Part shown: one piece after another, positions 1 to 14,000 of the stretch
Numbering within the stretch: position 1 is the first letter of the stretch
Layout of the letters: every line of letters begins with the position of its first letter
Source: Ianthella basta
Taxonomy: Eukaryota; Porifera; Demospongiae; Verongiida; Ianthellidae
Length of the DNA stretch: 64,000 nt
Reading direction: 5' to 3'
Assembly (NCBI GenBank): GCA_964019415.1
Contig: OZ025869.1
Coordinates: 13,138,930-13,202,929 of the forward strand
Notes under the pieces: model-generated
What the model was told of the DNA's origin: nothing
Databases searched by the model: none
What the model saw: the letters and a program-made list of their open reading frames with translations, nothing else
Made by a program: the position numbers and the translations under genes

Positions 1-462
1 AACAGCCCACATCATAAAGGATACCTTTGATGCAATCAATACCAAAATGGCAAACTGTTTCTGAAACATTCACACTTAGCTACACATGCCTAAGTACTGA
101 AATGTACACAACAGACAATATTCAGTCCAGGTTCACCATGCAGCTGGCAACTATGCACATGCACATGGTTTCAAGTGTATGAAGCCACACAGAACTATGC
201 TGCAACAAAGTGTCTATATAGAGAGGTGCACAGACAGCATGGCCACCACACAATGCATGGGCTGCAATGAGTTATTGCGGGCACTACACAAACCAGCTAG
301 GATTAGTTTGCTAGGTGTTATCATGACACTGTAAACTTGCATGGCTATTACTGAAAATTGCATTATTCTATACATATGTACATATACACAAGTACAGTAT
401 AATCTACTCCCAAAATTGTCCATACAATTACAAGAGCATCTTGATATTTACAAAATGCTTAC

Positions 463-1137
463 TTGCTCTTTTCCCAGACTTGTCCTTCTGCATTTTATCC
501 ATGTCAGCATAGAGTTTAGCCACCAAGTCAGCGTAACCACACTCACGGGTCTGCAGTATCTCCAATGCTTTCAGTATGGCACTGCCATCTTTTGTCACTA
601 AAGTGTCCACCAGTATATCTCTCTGCTGTACACTATTGCATTACAAGGTAAGAGCACACATGACCTTAGCACAGTCTCAGAATAACACATTGTACTTGTA
701 TACATATAAACTACCATGCCGCTAAGGTGGATTATTGCAATTGTCCATGAATATGAGTTCATTAGGCTTCTTAGAATGGTTTCAAAATGCACCATTTGCC
801 AACACGCCTGCAAGAACATGAAAGGGCTAACAGGTTGACAAGTACTAGAAATTGGATAATTTTAAGAATAAGGGGCAATGTGCTTTCCAAACTCAGTCTG
901 TTGGGAAAGTGAAAATGGACCACTGCTAGAATCACTTGATCATTAGAAAACACTCAAAGTGGTCGAACTGCTGAAATAAGATTGGCGTGTGCTCAAGATG
1001 TACTCTAACATACGTATATCAAAAGGGGGCCATAAGATAGTGGTAGAGTGAGAGCACTTGATGAAAATTTCAAATGTTAATTGTCTCTATTCATATTTAC
1101 TCTCACACATGCACACACACACACACACATTTGTGCA

Positions 1138-1221
<84 letters not shown>

Positions 1222-1659
1222 TATATGGCTATTACAACCCCATGCACTGAGCTAGCTAGCTGTGCCACCCAGCGGAGTAGCATGATATAATGTAGGTATA
1301 TATATCTCTCCAGGCACCACATGCCCATCTGACGACGCACGGGCTGCATGCACACTGAACAGCTCAGCCTCACTTACATGGTGCCGCTCATAGTGATCAA
1401 GGACCGTTCCTCTTCGCTAATGATTTTCTCGCACACCAGTTCTGTTAAGAGCGTGGGAATTGGAAGACGCTTGATGAGTGTGCCTCTGGAGTTCCTGATC
1501 GCCTCTCGCACATCTTCTTCGGGGTAGTATCTTTCTACAGTGCGAAAGTAGGTCATATAGCTAACTAGCTACGTATATACGTAAGTGCACGTGGTTGGCA
1601 AGCAAAGCTTTTAAGGAAGGTTCAAAGTCTCTTCATTGGCAACTATATTTACCAGCCAT
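463..1659 (-). CDS. G1: CARD-domain gene, 5' part, cut by the left window edge
   Basis: Three coding exons are visible: 1653-1659 (only 7 nt, ATG GCT G), 1378-1534 and 463-632, all with GT-AG borders. They join in frame (phases 1 and 2) into about 111 residues that look like a six-helix CARD: MAERYYPEEDVREAIRNS, then KRLPIPTLLTELVCEKIIS, then after the second intron a helix ILKALEILQTRECGYADL. CARDs are homotypic protein-interaction domains of apoptotic and innate-immune adaptors. The start is chosen because the same 7-nt coding exon and phases recur at 6.96, 9.26 and 54.15 kb. Exon 3 is 170 nt here and in G2 and G3a. Downstream exons (expected coiled coil and zinc finger, by analogy with G2) lie outside the window. 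Confidence 0.72.
1104..1220. repeat. (CA)n microsatellite
   Basis: Long CA array with one TTTGTGCACCA interruption, in the intron between the CARD exons of G1. Confidence 0.95.
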
Positions 1660-2627
1660 TGTCCATGCGCTTGCGAAGAAGGTATGTGAACTCCACTCAG
1701 GCTTCTTCTCACACTAGAGATCGGGTGCAGGATTTCCTCGTTGGCTGGTGCCGCCCATGCGCCCACGCACCGAAAGTTGCATGCCGGGACTCTTGACCCT
1801 TGTCTCGTCCTCGGATGTAAACAACCGGACGGTAGCTAATATACCATGAATATACTTACTGGTTAGTGTGTCAACATGCGAGGTCACGGAAAGGTCAGAG
1901 CTAGCTATTATAGACTTCCCCCAATTGCCATTATTAGCTGTTGCTTATAATCATAGCTAAACCATTGATTGCTGCTAGCTATATAGCTTGCTATATGTAA
2001 TAAGAACCCGTCACAGAATTGGATCTTTCTCTTGGTGGTCTCTCTTGGTGGTCTCAGGCATCTGGCCAGCTGAGGGTGACTTTTGGCCATATAATAACCC
2101 AACAAGTATTTCGAGTTAAAAACTTCCAACTCAAAATATTAGCTCACTTCGGTCACTGCTCTGTCGCTCACCATAGGTAAGCATGACATATAATACAAGA
2201 ACATGGAATGAGGGAGGGAGCTCGAGGGAGAGAGAGAGAGATAAACATGCAACACACACACACATACACATGCACTCACACACACGCACACACATGCACA
2301 CACATGCACATGCATGCAGAGAAAGCTCCAGCACATACAGACACACAGCTGCTTACAGCATATCATTTTCAATGAGGATGTACAGCGGCAATATACAATA
2401 CTGTACAATAATGATAAAACACTTTACAATACATGTATAATTATTATATAATACCAAACAATTGCAGAAAAAGTGGGATGCTCTTCAGTTACATATAATA
2501 TGTCATGAATACACATAAACAGCAAATAATGTCACATGTCATACAATAATAGCCAGGTAACAAACCATAAAGCTGTATACTTTGCAAACAAAATGGCCGA
2601 TCTGACTGCATGTAAGCAGTCTCCCCA

Positions 2628-4828
2628 CTACGTACATTGAAACTTGCGTGGCAAAGTAGCGGAGTGAGCTGACCCTCCATTACATTGCTTCTTGACGTTA
2701 GAAAAAGACTGACTCTGATGCTGTGGTTTAGCTGGGATGTGTGTTGCTTCAGAAGTGTCAGACTTGTACTCCCAGGAAGAAAGAAGTTGGCTGAAATTAT
2801 GAGATTCCTGCACAAACTCTTCACGTCTAGGAAGGTCGACCGAAGCTGCTTCTGTGCCAGCTGTACGTTTAACAATTGTAGAAGATTTGGTTGCCATAGT
2901 TGGTCCTGCTGGTGATTTGTGTGCAAGATTGGCAGTTTCTGGCTCTTTGCTGGATTCCATTGACCCACTGCATTCATTTCTCAACCATGATCTTGCATCA
3001 TTGCTCCCACCAACTGCCAACTGCTTGGGTGTAGTAACTACTGAAGGTTGCTGTACAGTGGCTTTGGTTGACATAGCAGTCTCAAACTGCCTGCTATTCT
3101 CTGTAGACTCTGCACATTTATGCTTCCAAAAGAGTCGCCTCTGGTCCCACGGAAAGTTCTGCTCACGTTTCTCACAGCTAGTTGCATCTTTTATGTTTTC
3201 ATCCTGTGTGGCTGGCACCTTGCAAGCTCCATCTACCAACTGCAGAGTATAACTACTTGGTGCCTCTTTGGCTCTGTCCTGGACCCGGCTACCTCCATTG
3301 CTAGTGAAAGCCTGAGTTAGGGTTATGCAAAGATGGAAAGAAATGCTTATAAGACTAACGTACTATAGTGTGATGGTTATTGCTATTCCTATTATAATCA
3401 TGATGTGCATGCCATAACCAGGAAACATTACGGAGTATTACAACTGTCAATGAGCATAATTTATGTTGAAGTTTATGTGTATGTATAAAACACGGGCACA
3501 ATCACCGTAGAAGCTGCCTGCATAGTACTCTGACTAATGACACTTGCAACGTCTTCTTGGTGGTGGCAAACAGGCTATCTATGTAGATCACAGCTGTATT
3601 CATAATGTTATATATAAAGGGGTTTCAAGTAACATGGCGGACAAAGTATATATGCTAATTATCTAATGGCTTTGTGAAACTTCCAGAAGAGAAGGTGCAG
3701 ATTTACATACAGTAAGTATGGGTGTGAGTGGATGAAGGGAAATCCCCTGCACAAAGACATTACAGGAAAGTTGAAATCGCAGTATGAATTACTGCCTAAC
3801 TTGTGTTGGTAATGGAGTCACAATTACTATACCATATTGCATGTCATAGGATATTAAGCATTATGGGTAGATTCGGTATTTGACATACCAACCTCAAACT
3901 GGTTTAATATATATATATAGCAAAGCTGGGGCTACTGGGCACACTGAGACGTGGTCTCTGTGCACATTTCCCTAGGACACTTCCCACACCAGTTTGGAAA
4001 TACCAAGGTCGTCCACTTAGCTAGCAACTACAATTGAGCGAAGTTCGGTGGTGACAACGGCGGCATAAGAGATCTGAATTGCTGCAAGGTAGCTGCTTGC
4101 ATGTCCGGAGAAAATCTCTCTTAATGCAGTGCTCTCAGCCTCTAGCGACCTACATACGTATTTCCCTTTAAGGGTGAAGATTTTCCGCCATATTGGGCTA
4201 TATTTTCCAGCGAGTAGCAGTAGCCAACTCTCAATGCCATCCAAAGGGCACTGCCAAAACTAACTGCATAAGCATGCGCTATAAATTACGTCATTGTAGA
4301 CTATTTTATACTACGTATTCTTGTCTGAGTACCAAGAGTGAGTTATACGTACATAAGTGTTAATCACATAGCTGATCAGCTAAGCTGTCCAGTACGTTAC
4401 AAAGTTTCTAAGCGTGCTTTCGCCTATGTATGTACTCTTCAACTGCATGACGGGTGAGTGATGTAACCATGGTTGCAGTGCTTGCGTACACATCTTGCAG
4501 TAAACACCCTCACTCTTACCTTAGCTGTTTGTTGCTGCTCTGTTGCAGAACCCAGTGAAGTCACTTTGCACATAACAGGCATTCTTGGTGAATCACCTGC
4601 TGACTTTTTGAGTGAATCCACAGTGCTTGCATTCTGCCAAGCAACTGCAGCTGGTGAATGGTTTGGAAAGCTTCCTTCCTTGTTAGGTGATGCCTGCATG
4701 GAGTGGGCAATAAGATAGGTACATGTTTAGTATATATGTACATTGTGGTGTGATCACTATAGTCCAGGATATTAAATGAATGCCAAGCATAGACTACTGT
4801 GTGTTTCCTGCTGAAGTAGCTGTAAATT

Positions 4829-4883
<55 letters not shown>

Positions 4884-4899
4884 TGCACCACACACACAC

Positions 4900-4994
<95 letters not shown>

Positions 4995-6958
4995 CACTAC
5001 ACAAACGTACATACCATATCACCTAAATTACCTGCGCATCTTGTAAGACAGCAGCGATCATGTTTTTCAACTCCAAATTCTCCATTTCTAGACTTCGAAC
5101 TCTGGCACATTTGTCTTCCAGTGCACCCTCAAAAGACTAAGTATGTGTAGTAAAAGAAATCATAAGGATCATCAAACATCCGATGTGCAGATACGTACAT
5201 ACCCATAATAGTGGAGCTATGAAGAAGAAAATTCAAACCTCAATCTGTTGCCTAAAATGTTCATTCTCATCTCTTAACCGAAGAATCTCATCATCCTTCT
5301 TTTTCACAATGATGCCAAACTCTTCCTTCAGAGCATTCTTCTGCTGTTCACATCTACTGTGTTTTGTGGAAGATTGCTTCTCCTTCTCCGTCTCCTTAGG
5401 CTCAAGCTGAGTGTGAAGGATTCAAAGTGTTTAAAGACTACAATATTTCACTCAAAGATTCAAATTCTAGACAAAAATAAAGCAAGTACACACAATGCGC
5501 ACACAAGCACACACACACACACACACACACGCACACACACACACACACACACACAAGCACACCCACAGCGCACACACACACACAAGCTCACCCACCACGC
5601 ACACACACACACACACACATGCAGACACACACACAGACACACAAGCACAAACGCCATGCATGCACTCACATACACACACACACACACACACCACATGTGA
5701 GTTCCCAGAAATGTGTGAGTGACTAACTTGTTCTGGAGCAGACTGCATTGCCATTCCAGGAGCACACAGAGATACCTCTATGCAAGTGGAAGATGTGCAT
5801 AGGGAGGGGCTGACATGTAGCCGAGACTACAGAGATACACACACAAACTGTTATTTCCTCTTTGAATTAAGTTACTAAGCAGATGAGAGTTTCCCAGCTG
5901 TGCACATGAAACAATGATTGAGGACACACAAGTGCACACATACATAGCTGCTATATATGACACACCATAATCATATATGCACATTGAGGTTCTAGCACTG
6001 ATTGAATATCTCACTTGCATGACTTGCAGACCTTTCCTTTTGCAGCACATCCATCTCAGCAAAAATCTTATCTACCAAATCTCCATAGCCGCATTCGTCC
6101 GTCTTTAGTATATCTAACGCTTTGAGGATTGCACTGCCATCTTTTGTCAGCAATATGTCCACCATTCTCTCCCTCTGCTGCACACTATTTTGTTACAATT
6201 GAGGAAGAACATGGCAGATTTCAAGATTCTAGCACAGTGCAACAGTCCCAGAGTAACACACACATTCCTACAGAGTGTACACATCACATGCACTATAGCT
6301 GACTTCAGTCTTGCATACTACAATAGAAAAGTACTAACACTGTGCATGTGTGTGCTACGTAGAGTGATGTTGTGTGTGTGGTGGTGGGGTTAGCTATAAG
6401 TATGGTGTCATAATGTTCTACAATATCCAACAGAGTTACACTAGTAAATTATTATGTATACCTATAATAATATCCAAAGTGTGGAAGAGGGTGCATGGCT
6501 AAAAGTGGTGAGACATACATATATAATTATGTGCGTGACAGCACACTGATGGAAATCGAGATTGTAGAGCAACTGAAACCCGAAAGCATTAATACAGTTG
6601 TTGTGATACTTCAAAGATGTGAAGTTATAACACGTACTGGCTGGTGCCGCTAACGGTGATCAGGGAGTATTCTTGGTCGCTGATGATCCTCTTGCCCTCC
6701 AGGGTTGATGGGAGGGATAAAACGGGCAGACGCTTCATCAGTTCGACTTTGGAGGACCTGAACGCTTCCCGGACCACATCTTCATCGTAGCTTTTTCCTA
6801 CAGTTAAAGCGAAGTTGGGAGAGAAAGGATCGAAAGTCAGATCGGGTAAACAGAAACTGAACCACAATCTCTAGGTCTAGATGTGGCTAGCCCCTTCCTT
6901 TAGCTGCTGAATGAAAGTCCCGTAAAAGTAGGTGTTTGGAACTACACTGACCTGCCAT
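2628..6958 (-). CDS. G2: CARD - coiled coil - degenerate zinc-finger protein (505 aa model)
   Basis: Eight exons join without a frame break: 6952-6958, 6638-6797, 6015-6184, 5728-5777, 5239-5406, 5032-5136, 4520-4693 and 2628-3311 (1518 nt). Residues 1-112 are a CARD (KRLPVLSLPSTLEGKRIIS, ILKALDILKTDECGYGDL). Residues about 130-220 are charged heptad coiled coil (EILRLRDENEHFRQQIE; SLEMENLELKNMIAAVL). Residues 221-278 are a linker opening with PNKEGSFPNHS, matching [11 protein letters not shown] of the kinase genes. The 228-residue last exon aligns with the C2HC finger exon of the kinases, but finger 1 has lost its second Cys (CEKREQNFPW) and the DLPKCEKC-like site is DLPRREEF. It is therefore likely to oligomerise through CARD and coil, with doubtful zinc binding. 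Predicted cytosolic adaptor; function inferred from domains only. Confidence 0.75.
4832..4990. repeat. (CA)n microsatellite
   Basis: CA array with a TTGTGCACCA interruption like that at 1.1 kb; in a G2 intron. Confidence 0.95.
5503..5692. repeat. Interrupted (CA)n microsatellite
   Basis: CA array with many GC interruptions in a G2 intron, between the 5239-5406 and 5728-5777 exons. Confidence 0.9.
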
Positions 6959-7670
6959 TGTCCGCTGGTGGTGGGTATCTCTCTTCTATCCTCGGAGGCT
7001 CCTGGGCCGATTCTCTTCAGAAACTGGTCAAGCGCAGACATGGGGCCGGGATGAGCCAGCTCAGCGATAGCTAAATCCAATATAAACCAACACTGCAAAC
7101 CTAACCTAATCATAATATAAAAGAGGTAGAGAGTTTAAGTAGCGTAAAACGGCATTAATTTCGTATATTTGTTTGCCAAACGCTGTCAATGTCCCATTTA
7201 GACATAATTACGACACCACGGGGTGTCGTGCGGGTTTTATGCTCGCTAAACTTCTTGCTAATGTGAATTGTAAACACGATAATATGCGGAGTTATCCGCA
7301 TCACATTCCGTATGCACTGCTATTTATAGTCCGTTCCTAGCCCTCTTCCGGCAGCCATTTTGCAATGGGAACGAGACTGTGCTATTTAAGGAAAGTTTCG
7401 AAGGGAAACACTAAAGGGTATTCCCTTCAACACTGGTGGGAAGGGTCTGGATGGGACGAGGCCAACTATACTCTCGGTATTAATATAGTATATTATACAA
7501 TAACTATAGCATAATAACACGTGTATATACATACAATAAAGATGTATACTTGCGAACTAAAATGGCCGACTCTTTCATGCAGACTTCAATAGCTATAGCT
7601 TCCAGTATGCAGTTGTTATATTTAAGCCTTAACGCAGTGTGTTAACGCTAGCTACTTTTAGCTTGCGCAC

Positions 7671-7832
7671 GTCCGCCATGGGCGATCAAGGAGGGCTCCT
7701 CTTAGCTGGTGATACTGTCGCACGCCAGTTCTGTTAATGAGCGTATGGGATTTATTGGAAGACGTATGCAGAGTGTTGCCTTGGAGTTCCTGATCGACTC
7801 CAGCTGTACGTCTTCTTCATTGTAGTATATTC
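7671..7832 (-). pseudogene. Relic of CARD exon 2
   Basis: This 162-nt stretch aligns with the second CARD exon of G1 (IYYNEEDV..., RLPIN..., ELACDSI) and keeps an acceptor-like CTGCAG at its right edge. It has an in-frame TAA where the paralogues have a Glu codon (ITS-stop against IIS-E). The expected upstream 7-nt ATG exon near 7.95 kb is eroded: ACAACCA stands where the paralogues have ACAATGGC. No matching third exon is seen downstream. Confidence 0.6.
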
Positions 7833-8199
7833 CTGCAGTGCGAAAAGTAAGTAACTCGGGTGGCTAAGTGGTTGGTTAGCCAGTTTAATATGATTATAGA
7901 AAGTTGTAAGGATCTAGAGGCTACTGGCAATTCAATACATTCACTGGTTGTTGTTCACTTGTGAGAAAGGTATTAAATTAATGTCTATGCTTCCCTTTAG
8001 GCTTCTTCCAACGCTCACAATTACGTATGATGTCTCACTGTTGCTCGTTCACAGAGCCTTGCTGGATGTTGTGTTTGGGATCGCTGGCCCTTCCTTATCA
8101 ATAGCCATGGTCTGACTCCTGATCATGACCTTCTGTGGATAGCACAATGACATTGCATAATGACAATGTACCAGTGCATGTATGTGTATTAAGTGACTA

Positions 8200-8389
8200 C
8201 AGTGGTTTTGCAATTTCTAGTCCCGACTGGCGTTTGCGCATTGCACTTGATTACGTGAGTAAAGTATTGGAATGACAGGCTCACACGTACGTGAATCGAA
8301 GCACGTGCTTACTCTGTGTGAGCCTATCCTTCCAATACTTTGCTCATGTGATTGAGTGCAATGTGCAAATGTCAATCGTGAAACCACTG
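8200..8389. mobile_element. TA-flanked foldback MITE
   Basis: 190 bp beginning CAGTGGTTTTGCA and ending with its inverse (..TGAAACCACTG). Arms of about 80 bp (GCACTTGATTACGTGAG against CTCATGTGATTGAGTGC). TA dinucleotides flank both ends, as for Tc1/mariner-type elements. Together with 7833-8199 and 8390-8981 it fills a gap with no gene. Confidence 0.75.
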
Positions 8390-8981
8390 TAATCGATATG
8401 TCATGTGACATTTGTAATTGTGAACATCTTCATGCAGGCCTATGTGGGCTGTGTGTGACTGCATGCATGGGCTGCTGGGAAATATGTACAGTTTGGCGGC
8501 AACATTTCTCAATGGAAATTTATTGCAAAATTAGGTGGTAAATTATTGGTATGTTATATACTGTATGAAGTGTGTATGCTTTTGCAGGAAATTCCTTACT
8601 GTGTGCATAGTCAGCGCAAACACATGCAAGATTACAAGCATTATTTGTGTCACACACACAGAGACAGATGCACACATGGAGACAGATGCACACATGAAAC
8701 ATACGCACACATGTCCACACATAACCATCAAACACGCCATTTGGGGCTTCATCCTGCAGCCATATGTATGCACACACATGCACACATAGACACAATGGCA
8801 TAGCTACACACATTTGCACACAGTGGCAAGCAGAGGATCATGCATGCATTGTTTAAGCGTAAACTGTATGCATTGGCCAGCCAGGGACCAAAATGAGTCC
8901 AACCAAGTACAAACTAAGGTACATATGCAAGCCACAACGTGCCACGTATCACGTAGCTGTCTTTGGTCATCTCAGGCATAC

Positions 8982-9258
8982 TTTGTGCTGTGGTGATTGG
9001 TGATCAAGGAGCACTCCTCTATGCTGATTATCCCATCGTGCTCCAGTTTTCGTAAGAGTGTACGCATTGGGAACTCCTTTACAAGGTTGGCTGGAGTTCC
9101 CTGATCACTTATACGTACAATTGCAACTTCTTCAGGATAATGTTGTTCTACAGGGCGAAAAGCAAGTAGTTATCATATGTCTGCTTGCTTGCTATTATAG
9201 CTAAGTGACTAATTACAAGGGTCAGTACTGGAAACTATGTACAAGATTGACCAGCCAT
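8982..9258 (-). CDS. Partial CARD gene start (two exons, no third exon found)
   Basis: Coding exon 1 (9252-9258, ATG GCT G) and exon 2 (8982-9147) splice in the same phase as G1, G2 and G3a, giving MAEQHYPEEVAIVRISDQ... and KEFPMRTLLRKLEHDGIIS with no stop. Exon 2 is 166 nt, two codons longer than in G2. The donor (AAA|GTATGC) is acceptable. I found no copy of the 170-nt third exon that carries the second half of the CARD between 7.9 and 8.9 kb. A mariner-like MITE occupies 8200-8389. The locus is therefore a truncated gene or recent relic lying directly 3' of K1. Confidence 0.45.
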
Positions 9259-9976
9259 TGTGCCATTGCAAGAAAGGTATTAACAATTCTTGTTAACCTG
9301 GTCTCCCAGATATTCCTGATATTGCTTATTGTTGGAAGTAGTGGGTGGAGATGCCATCCTACGTACACTTATGCCCCGCCCCTATTGTGTGAACAATTTA
9401 ATATCTTCCAGTGCACGTGTCATCAGATGCTGCTCTCGTGACATTACATCTCTTAATAGTTATTGTCAAGGTATAATTACATAATTAGCTGTCACATTCC
9501 AGTTGTGTGTGAGCTAAAGTATGTACATTGCATTAATTTTAATGACTGGAACGAAAATAGTTATATTTTATACATCTCTAGCTATATAGCTGCATGCGTT
9601 TGGTGTATGATATCCAGTCTTCAATCTGATGATTCAATGGTCCAGCTGCTCCATTATAATTATTAGTGGCCTTTTTCCATAGCACCTTCATCAAAAAGGT
9701 GCATGGTATCTTGTACATCGCTGTGTGCATGCATGCACGAACTGCAGCTGGTTGCGCTGCTTGCATGCATGGCCACATGTAGCCTTTCAACTTATACCCT
9801 TGCAGCACGCATTATGTATGCAATTGCACAATCTGACATTGTCTTAAGCAAATTAATGTGATAATATTGCAACATTAGCCTATACACATCAAAGTACAAA
9901 AATGCGAAATACATAGAAGACATTTTGAGCACAACATGCAAAAGTATGCCTCTATGGCTACAATTCTCTCCTCAGA

Positions 9977-11008
9977 TCAAACCTCAGTCCACTTCCACAT
10001 GCATAATTGGGATGCATTGTCTGTTCCACTCTTCAAATATTGCTCATCAAAACTAGAAGATAGTTCTTCTGTAGCTGCTAAGGGAACTTTAACTGGCCAC
10101 TTGGACGTTAGGTCAGGCGTAGAAGACTCACTCTTCTGCTGTAGCTCATCTACAGTTGGGGTGTCTTCGCATATTGGTAGATCTTCAGTCTCTGCTGTTA
10201 TCGCCTTGGTCGGTCCTGCTGGAGCTTTTTGTGGATGAACAGGTGGTGTAGGCTTAGCGGTACACTTTACTGATTCTGCTGACCCACCAGTACATTTGCC
10301 GTCTTGCATAAAATGCGTTTGGTACAATTGAAGTATCTGCCCACATTGGTCACATCTAGTCACTGCATCATTTGGGTTTTCATCTTGTGTGACTGCTTCT
10401 TCACTGCACCCATCTACCAGCTTTTTTGGTTTCTTTGATGACACTTCAGAGTCCTGTTTGTCCTCTACAACCTGGCCTTGCTTGCTTTCACTGTAAGTGG
10501 CACCCTGCACGTGATGTGGAATTATATATAACTTAGTTAAGGCAGAAAAGACTATAATTATATGTAAATGAATATGCATGCTATAAAGTACATTAACTGT
10601 ACTAGAATGTGCTGTATGCAGCAACTTGTATACATTAGCATAATACAGGCAGCTACTTATGTATATTTGTTACAATTACAAAGTATGATGCAGGAAATGT
10701 CATAATTATGATGATTGTACTTTACACCTCCATCGTGAATGTCTTCTGTATACTTACACAGTTGCAGAGACAGCTATGAGGTTAGCTATATAGTCTAGCC
10801 AAGTTCTAATATTATACTGATCATGATGTGTTACAGTATTTGCTACGAAACATACAGCATTCATCATGCGACAGTAGCCTCAAGAAGAACCCCCAACTGA
10901 CTTGTTGCTCCAAAATAAAGCTGTAAAATAGAAAACTATAGTGTCTAGTCTGCTTGCGATCACTCCCTAGTTAAAGCTAAATAAGTAATTGCCACAACTA
11001 TAGGGCTA

Positions 11009-11088
<80 letters not shown>

Positions 11089-14000
11089 GTGTGTGTGTGT
11101 GTGTCTGTGTGTGTGTGTGTGTCTGTGTGTGTGTGTGTGTTTGTGTGTGGCAAGCAGTTTCATTGACAGAGAATGCGCAACCATCAACAATTCTGTAGCT
11201 AGCGGTGGCAGAGTTACTAACTACACAAACTTAGGTTTTTGGCCTGTACCACTCAATCCCTGAAGAGCGAAGACAGCTAACGAATGGATGGATGGATGGT
11301 GTGTGTGTGTGTGTGCTAGTGCACGCATACACGTTTTGTGTATGTGTATGTGCATGAGAGAGACTATGTGACTTACCTTTACTGCTTGTTCGAATTCAGT
11401 GGATGAATTTGCTTGCACTTTGTGCATGGCAGCAGGTGATGAGTTAGATGAAGACACTGGAGGCACAGCAACGTCAGGTGTTTCAGGGGTGGCAACCCTT
11501 GACACTTCCACAGGCCCAACAAGTGGCAATTCCTTGGGTGCAGCAAACACCAACTGCTGGGATGCATCAGTTGCAAGTGCTTCGGCTGCATCAGGATGTT
11601 GCATTGTGCCAGAATGATTCTGAATGCTCCCTTCTTTCCATGGGAACACCTACATGGAGTTGGGGATATGATACATGGTGCTTAGCAGAAGAGGTAAAGG
11701 ACCGCTATACGTACCATGTTGTATATACATACATACGTACCAGCAGCACACTAAATCAACCCATCTCATGCTACACACTGCACTTTACTACTGTAGCTAT
11801 ATATAGGTACACAGTCAATGTAGCATTACGATCCTAGCCATAATGTCCTATCCTATGTTTTGCATAGGGCCGACTGATGGCACGACCAATTACAGTCATA
11901 ATAATACATAGTGGGTGATCACAGTATTATTCAAGCTTGTATTCCTAATCCCAGACCTGCATGGTTCCTTGAAACACGACATCTCAGGATATACGTAAAA
12001 GGGCCTACGTTATTTCATTCTCACATGCAAGATAACATTACAATCATTAACTCTCACAGGTCCTCTTGTAATTGCCATCTTTGCCTCCGTAAGTTGACTC
12101 TGTAACTCAATGATTCTTTTCTCCTTTGCCTCCATTTTCTCCTGAAACTCCTGAATATGCCACTGGCAGAGGTCTTCCAATGTCTATGCATAAGTGAGCA
12201 AAATTAAACAATTGTCTTCATATAATACTCCCAGCACATGTTATCTACAGTTGTTACCTCTTTCTCCTTCTGTGCCAAGTGATACTTCCTTCTAAGCTCT
12301 GCCTCGGTCTCCTCCTTGGCAGGCTCATTCTCCGTCTCCTCATCACTCATTACCATCGTGAGTTCATTAATATGGCTTGCAGCTGCCAGTCTTTTTGACT
12401 CCGCAATGTGGTACTTAGCTTCATAGTCTTTTGCTTCTTCCTGCTTCCTCAAAAATAGCTCTTCTTTCTCCTTCACCTATACATGTAACAATGGTGTTCA
12501 TATATGGGTATAAAACCGTGGCTCTGCAATCATCATTGTAGGATGAACAAAGAATGCATGATCACTAGCTGATTAGTAATACCATGAATATAATTATATG
12601 TAGTGTTCAAATAAAGACTCACTTTTGCACCCAGTAGGTCAGACCTGTGTTGTAGTTGTCTTATGGAAATGTCTCGATGTTCAATTTCAGTCTGCAAATA
12701 CACCTGCAAGTATGTACGCATGGCAACACATTATGTAAAAGCACAAATAACAAATTTTATGCCTGAAGTGAAAAAATGCCAAACAAAACATATTTGTATA
12801 CAAATTCAATGCCACTACCAATAGCCCTCCTACCAATGATTTTCAGTAATAATTGCTTAACATGTTGATATTAGATAGCCAATATATTAGCTATCCACTA
12901 AAGACATTCATGCTAATGCCTTATAGGGGAGTTGTTGATGCTAGTTTGTTGAGCTCAGAAGAATGTTACAACACCAAAACAGCACGATTGCTCTATGTGC
13001 TCTGCACTCAATCACATTGTGTGAAGTTTGGAACAGCACATTCTCACATGTGTGCTTGCATCATTTGACGATCTAGCCATGTGCAAATCTACCATTCCAA
13101 TTCTTCATTTACGTGATTGAGTGCAAACTTCAAATCACAATCAGGACAAGAAACCTCGAAAGTACTGCATACAGTGAAATCTGTCTAAGATAACCACGTG
13201 CACCTTTGGGCCAGTTCTAACTGATGTTTATAGAGAGGTGGCTGCTCTACAGAGGTACACTACAGTGTTATTAATTTTGGCAAAGCAGAGTGGTTGCTTT
13301 AGCGGGGTGGCTGCCTTACACAGGGACCATCTAGTTTCACTGTACGTCAGATACACCCTCCCTTACCTTAGCACGATCGAACTCTTCAAGCATGCTTTTC
13401 TTCTCTGCATCAGAATGTGTTAATTGCTCTGTGGCCATTAGCCAATCAGTCTATCAGAAGGAGATGAACAATCAGGTATAACATGAACACAGATTCTTCA
13501 GATAACAGCTCAGTTATCATTTTTATAGGATTTTGTACCTTGTATTTTTCCTTAAGTACTTGCAGGGCATCATGTTGTGTCTGGAGCTTCTGAAATTGAG
13601 CAGCAACATGTTCATTTCTTTGCTGTTGAAATGCATATATACGAAATATAAAAGTGCAAGTTTCAATACAATAGTTAGGTACACATAAATCACTGCATAT
13701 AAAGCATTCACAGTATCAACCACCTGCTTGATCAGTGCAGATGTATACGCAGATGCTGCATGAATAAGCAATCAACTGCACGTATTAAATTTGCACATTA
13801 TACATTTGTCTACATGCCCAATTTGTTCGTTCATGGCTGTAACCAATCAAGTAATACGACATGATTGTGCATGTATACATTGTTGTGGAACCTTAATTCT
13901 CAGGCTTATGCTACATTTGTATGCTTCTATTAGAAACCAGAAAATAGCACATGAAATCAGTCATATTTGAGCAAATGAAATGAAAATACATCCTATATTA

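Noticed and set aside
1058-1373. Long open frames of alternating Thr-His or Cys-Val (also at 4.8, 5.5, 11.0, 19.5, 26.7, 34.6, 55.6, 57.2 kb)
   Set aside because: They are translations of CA/GT microsatellites, with no splice or family support.
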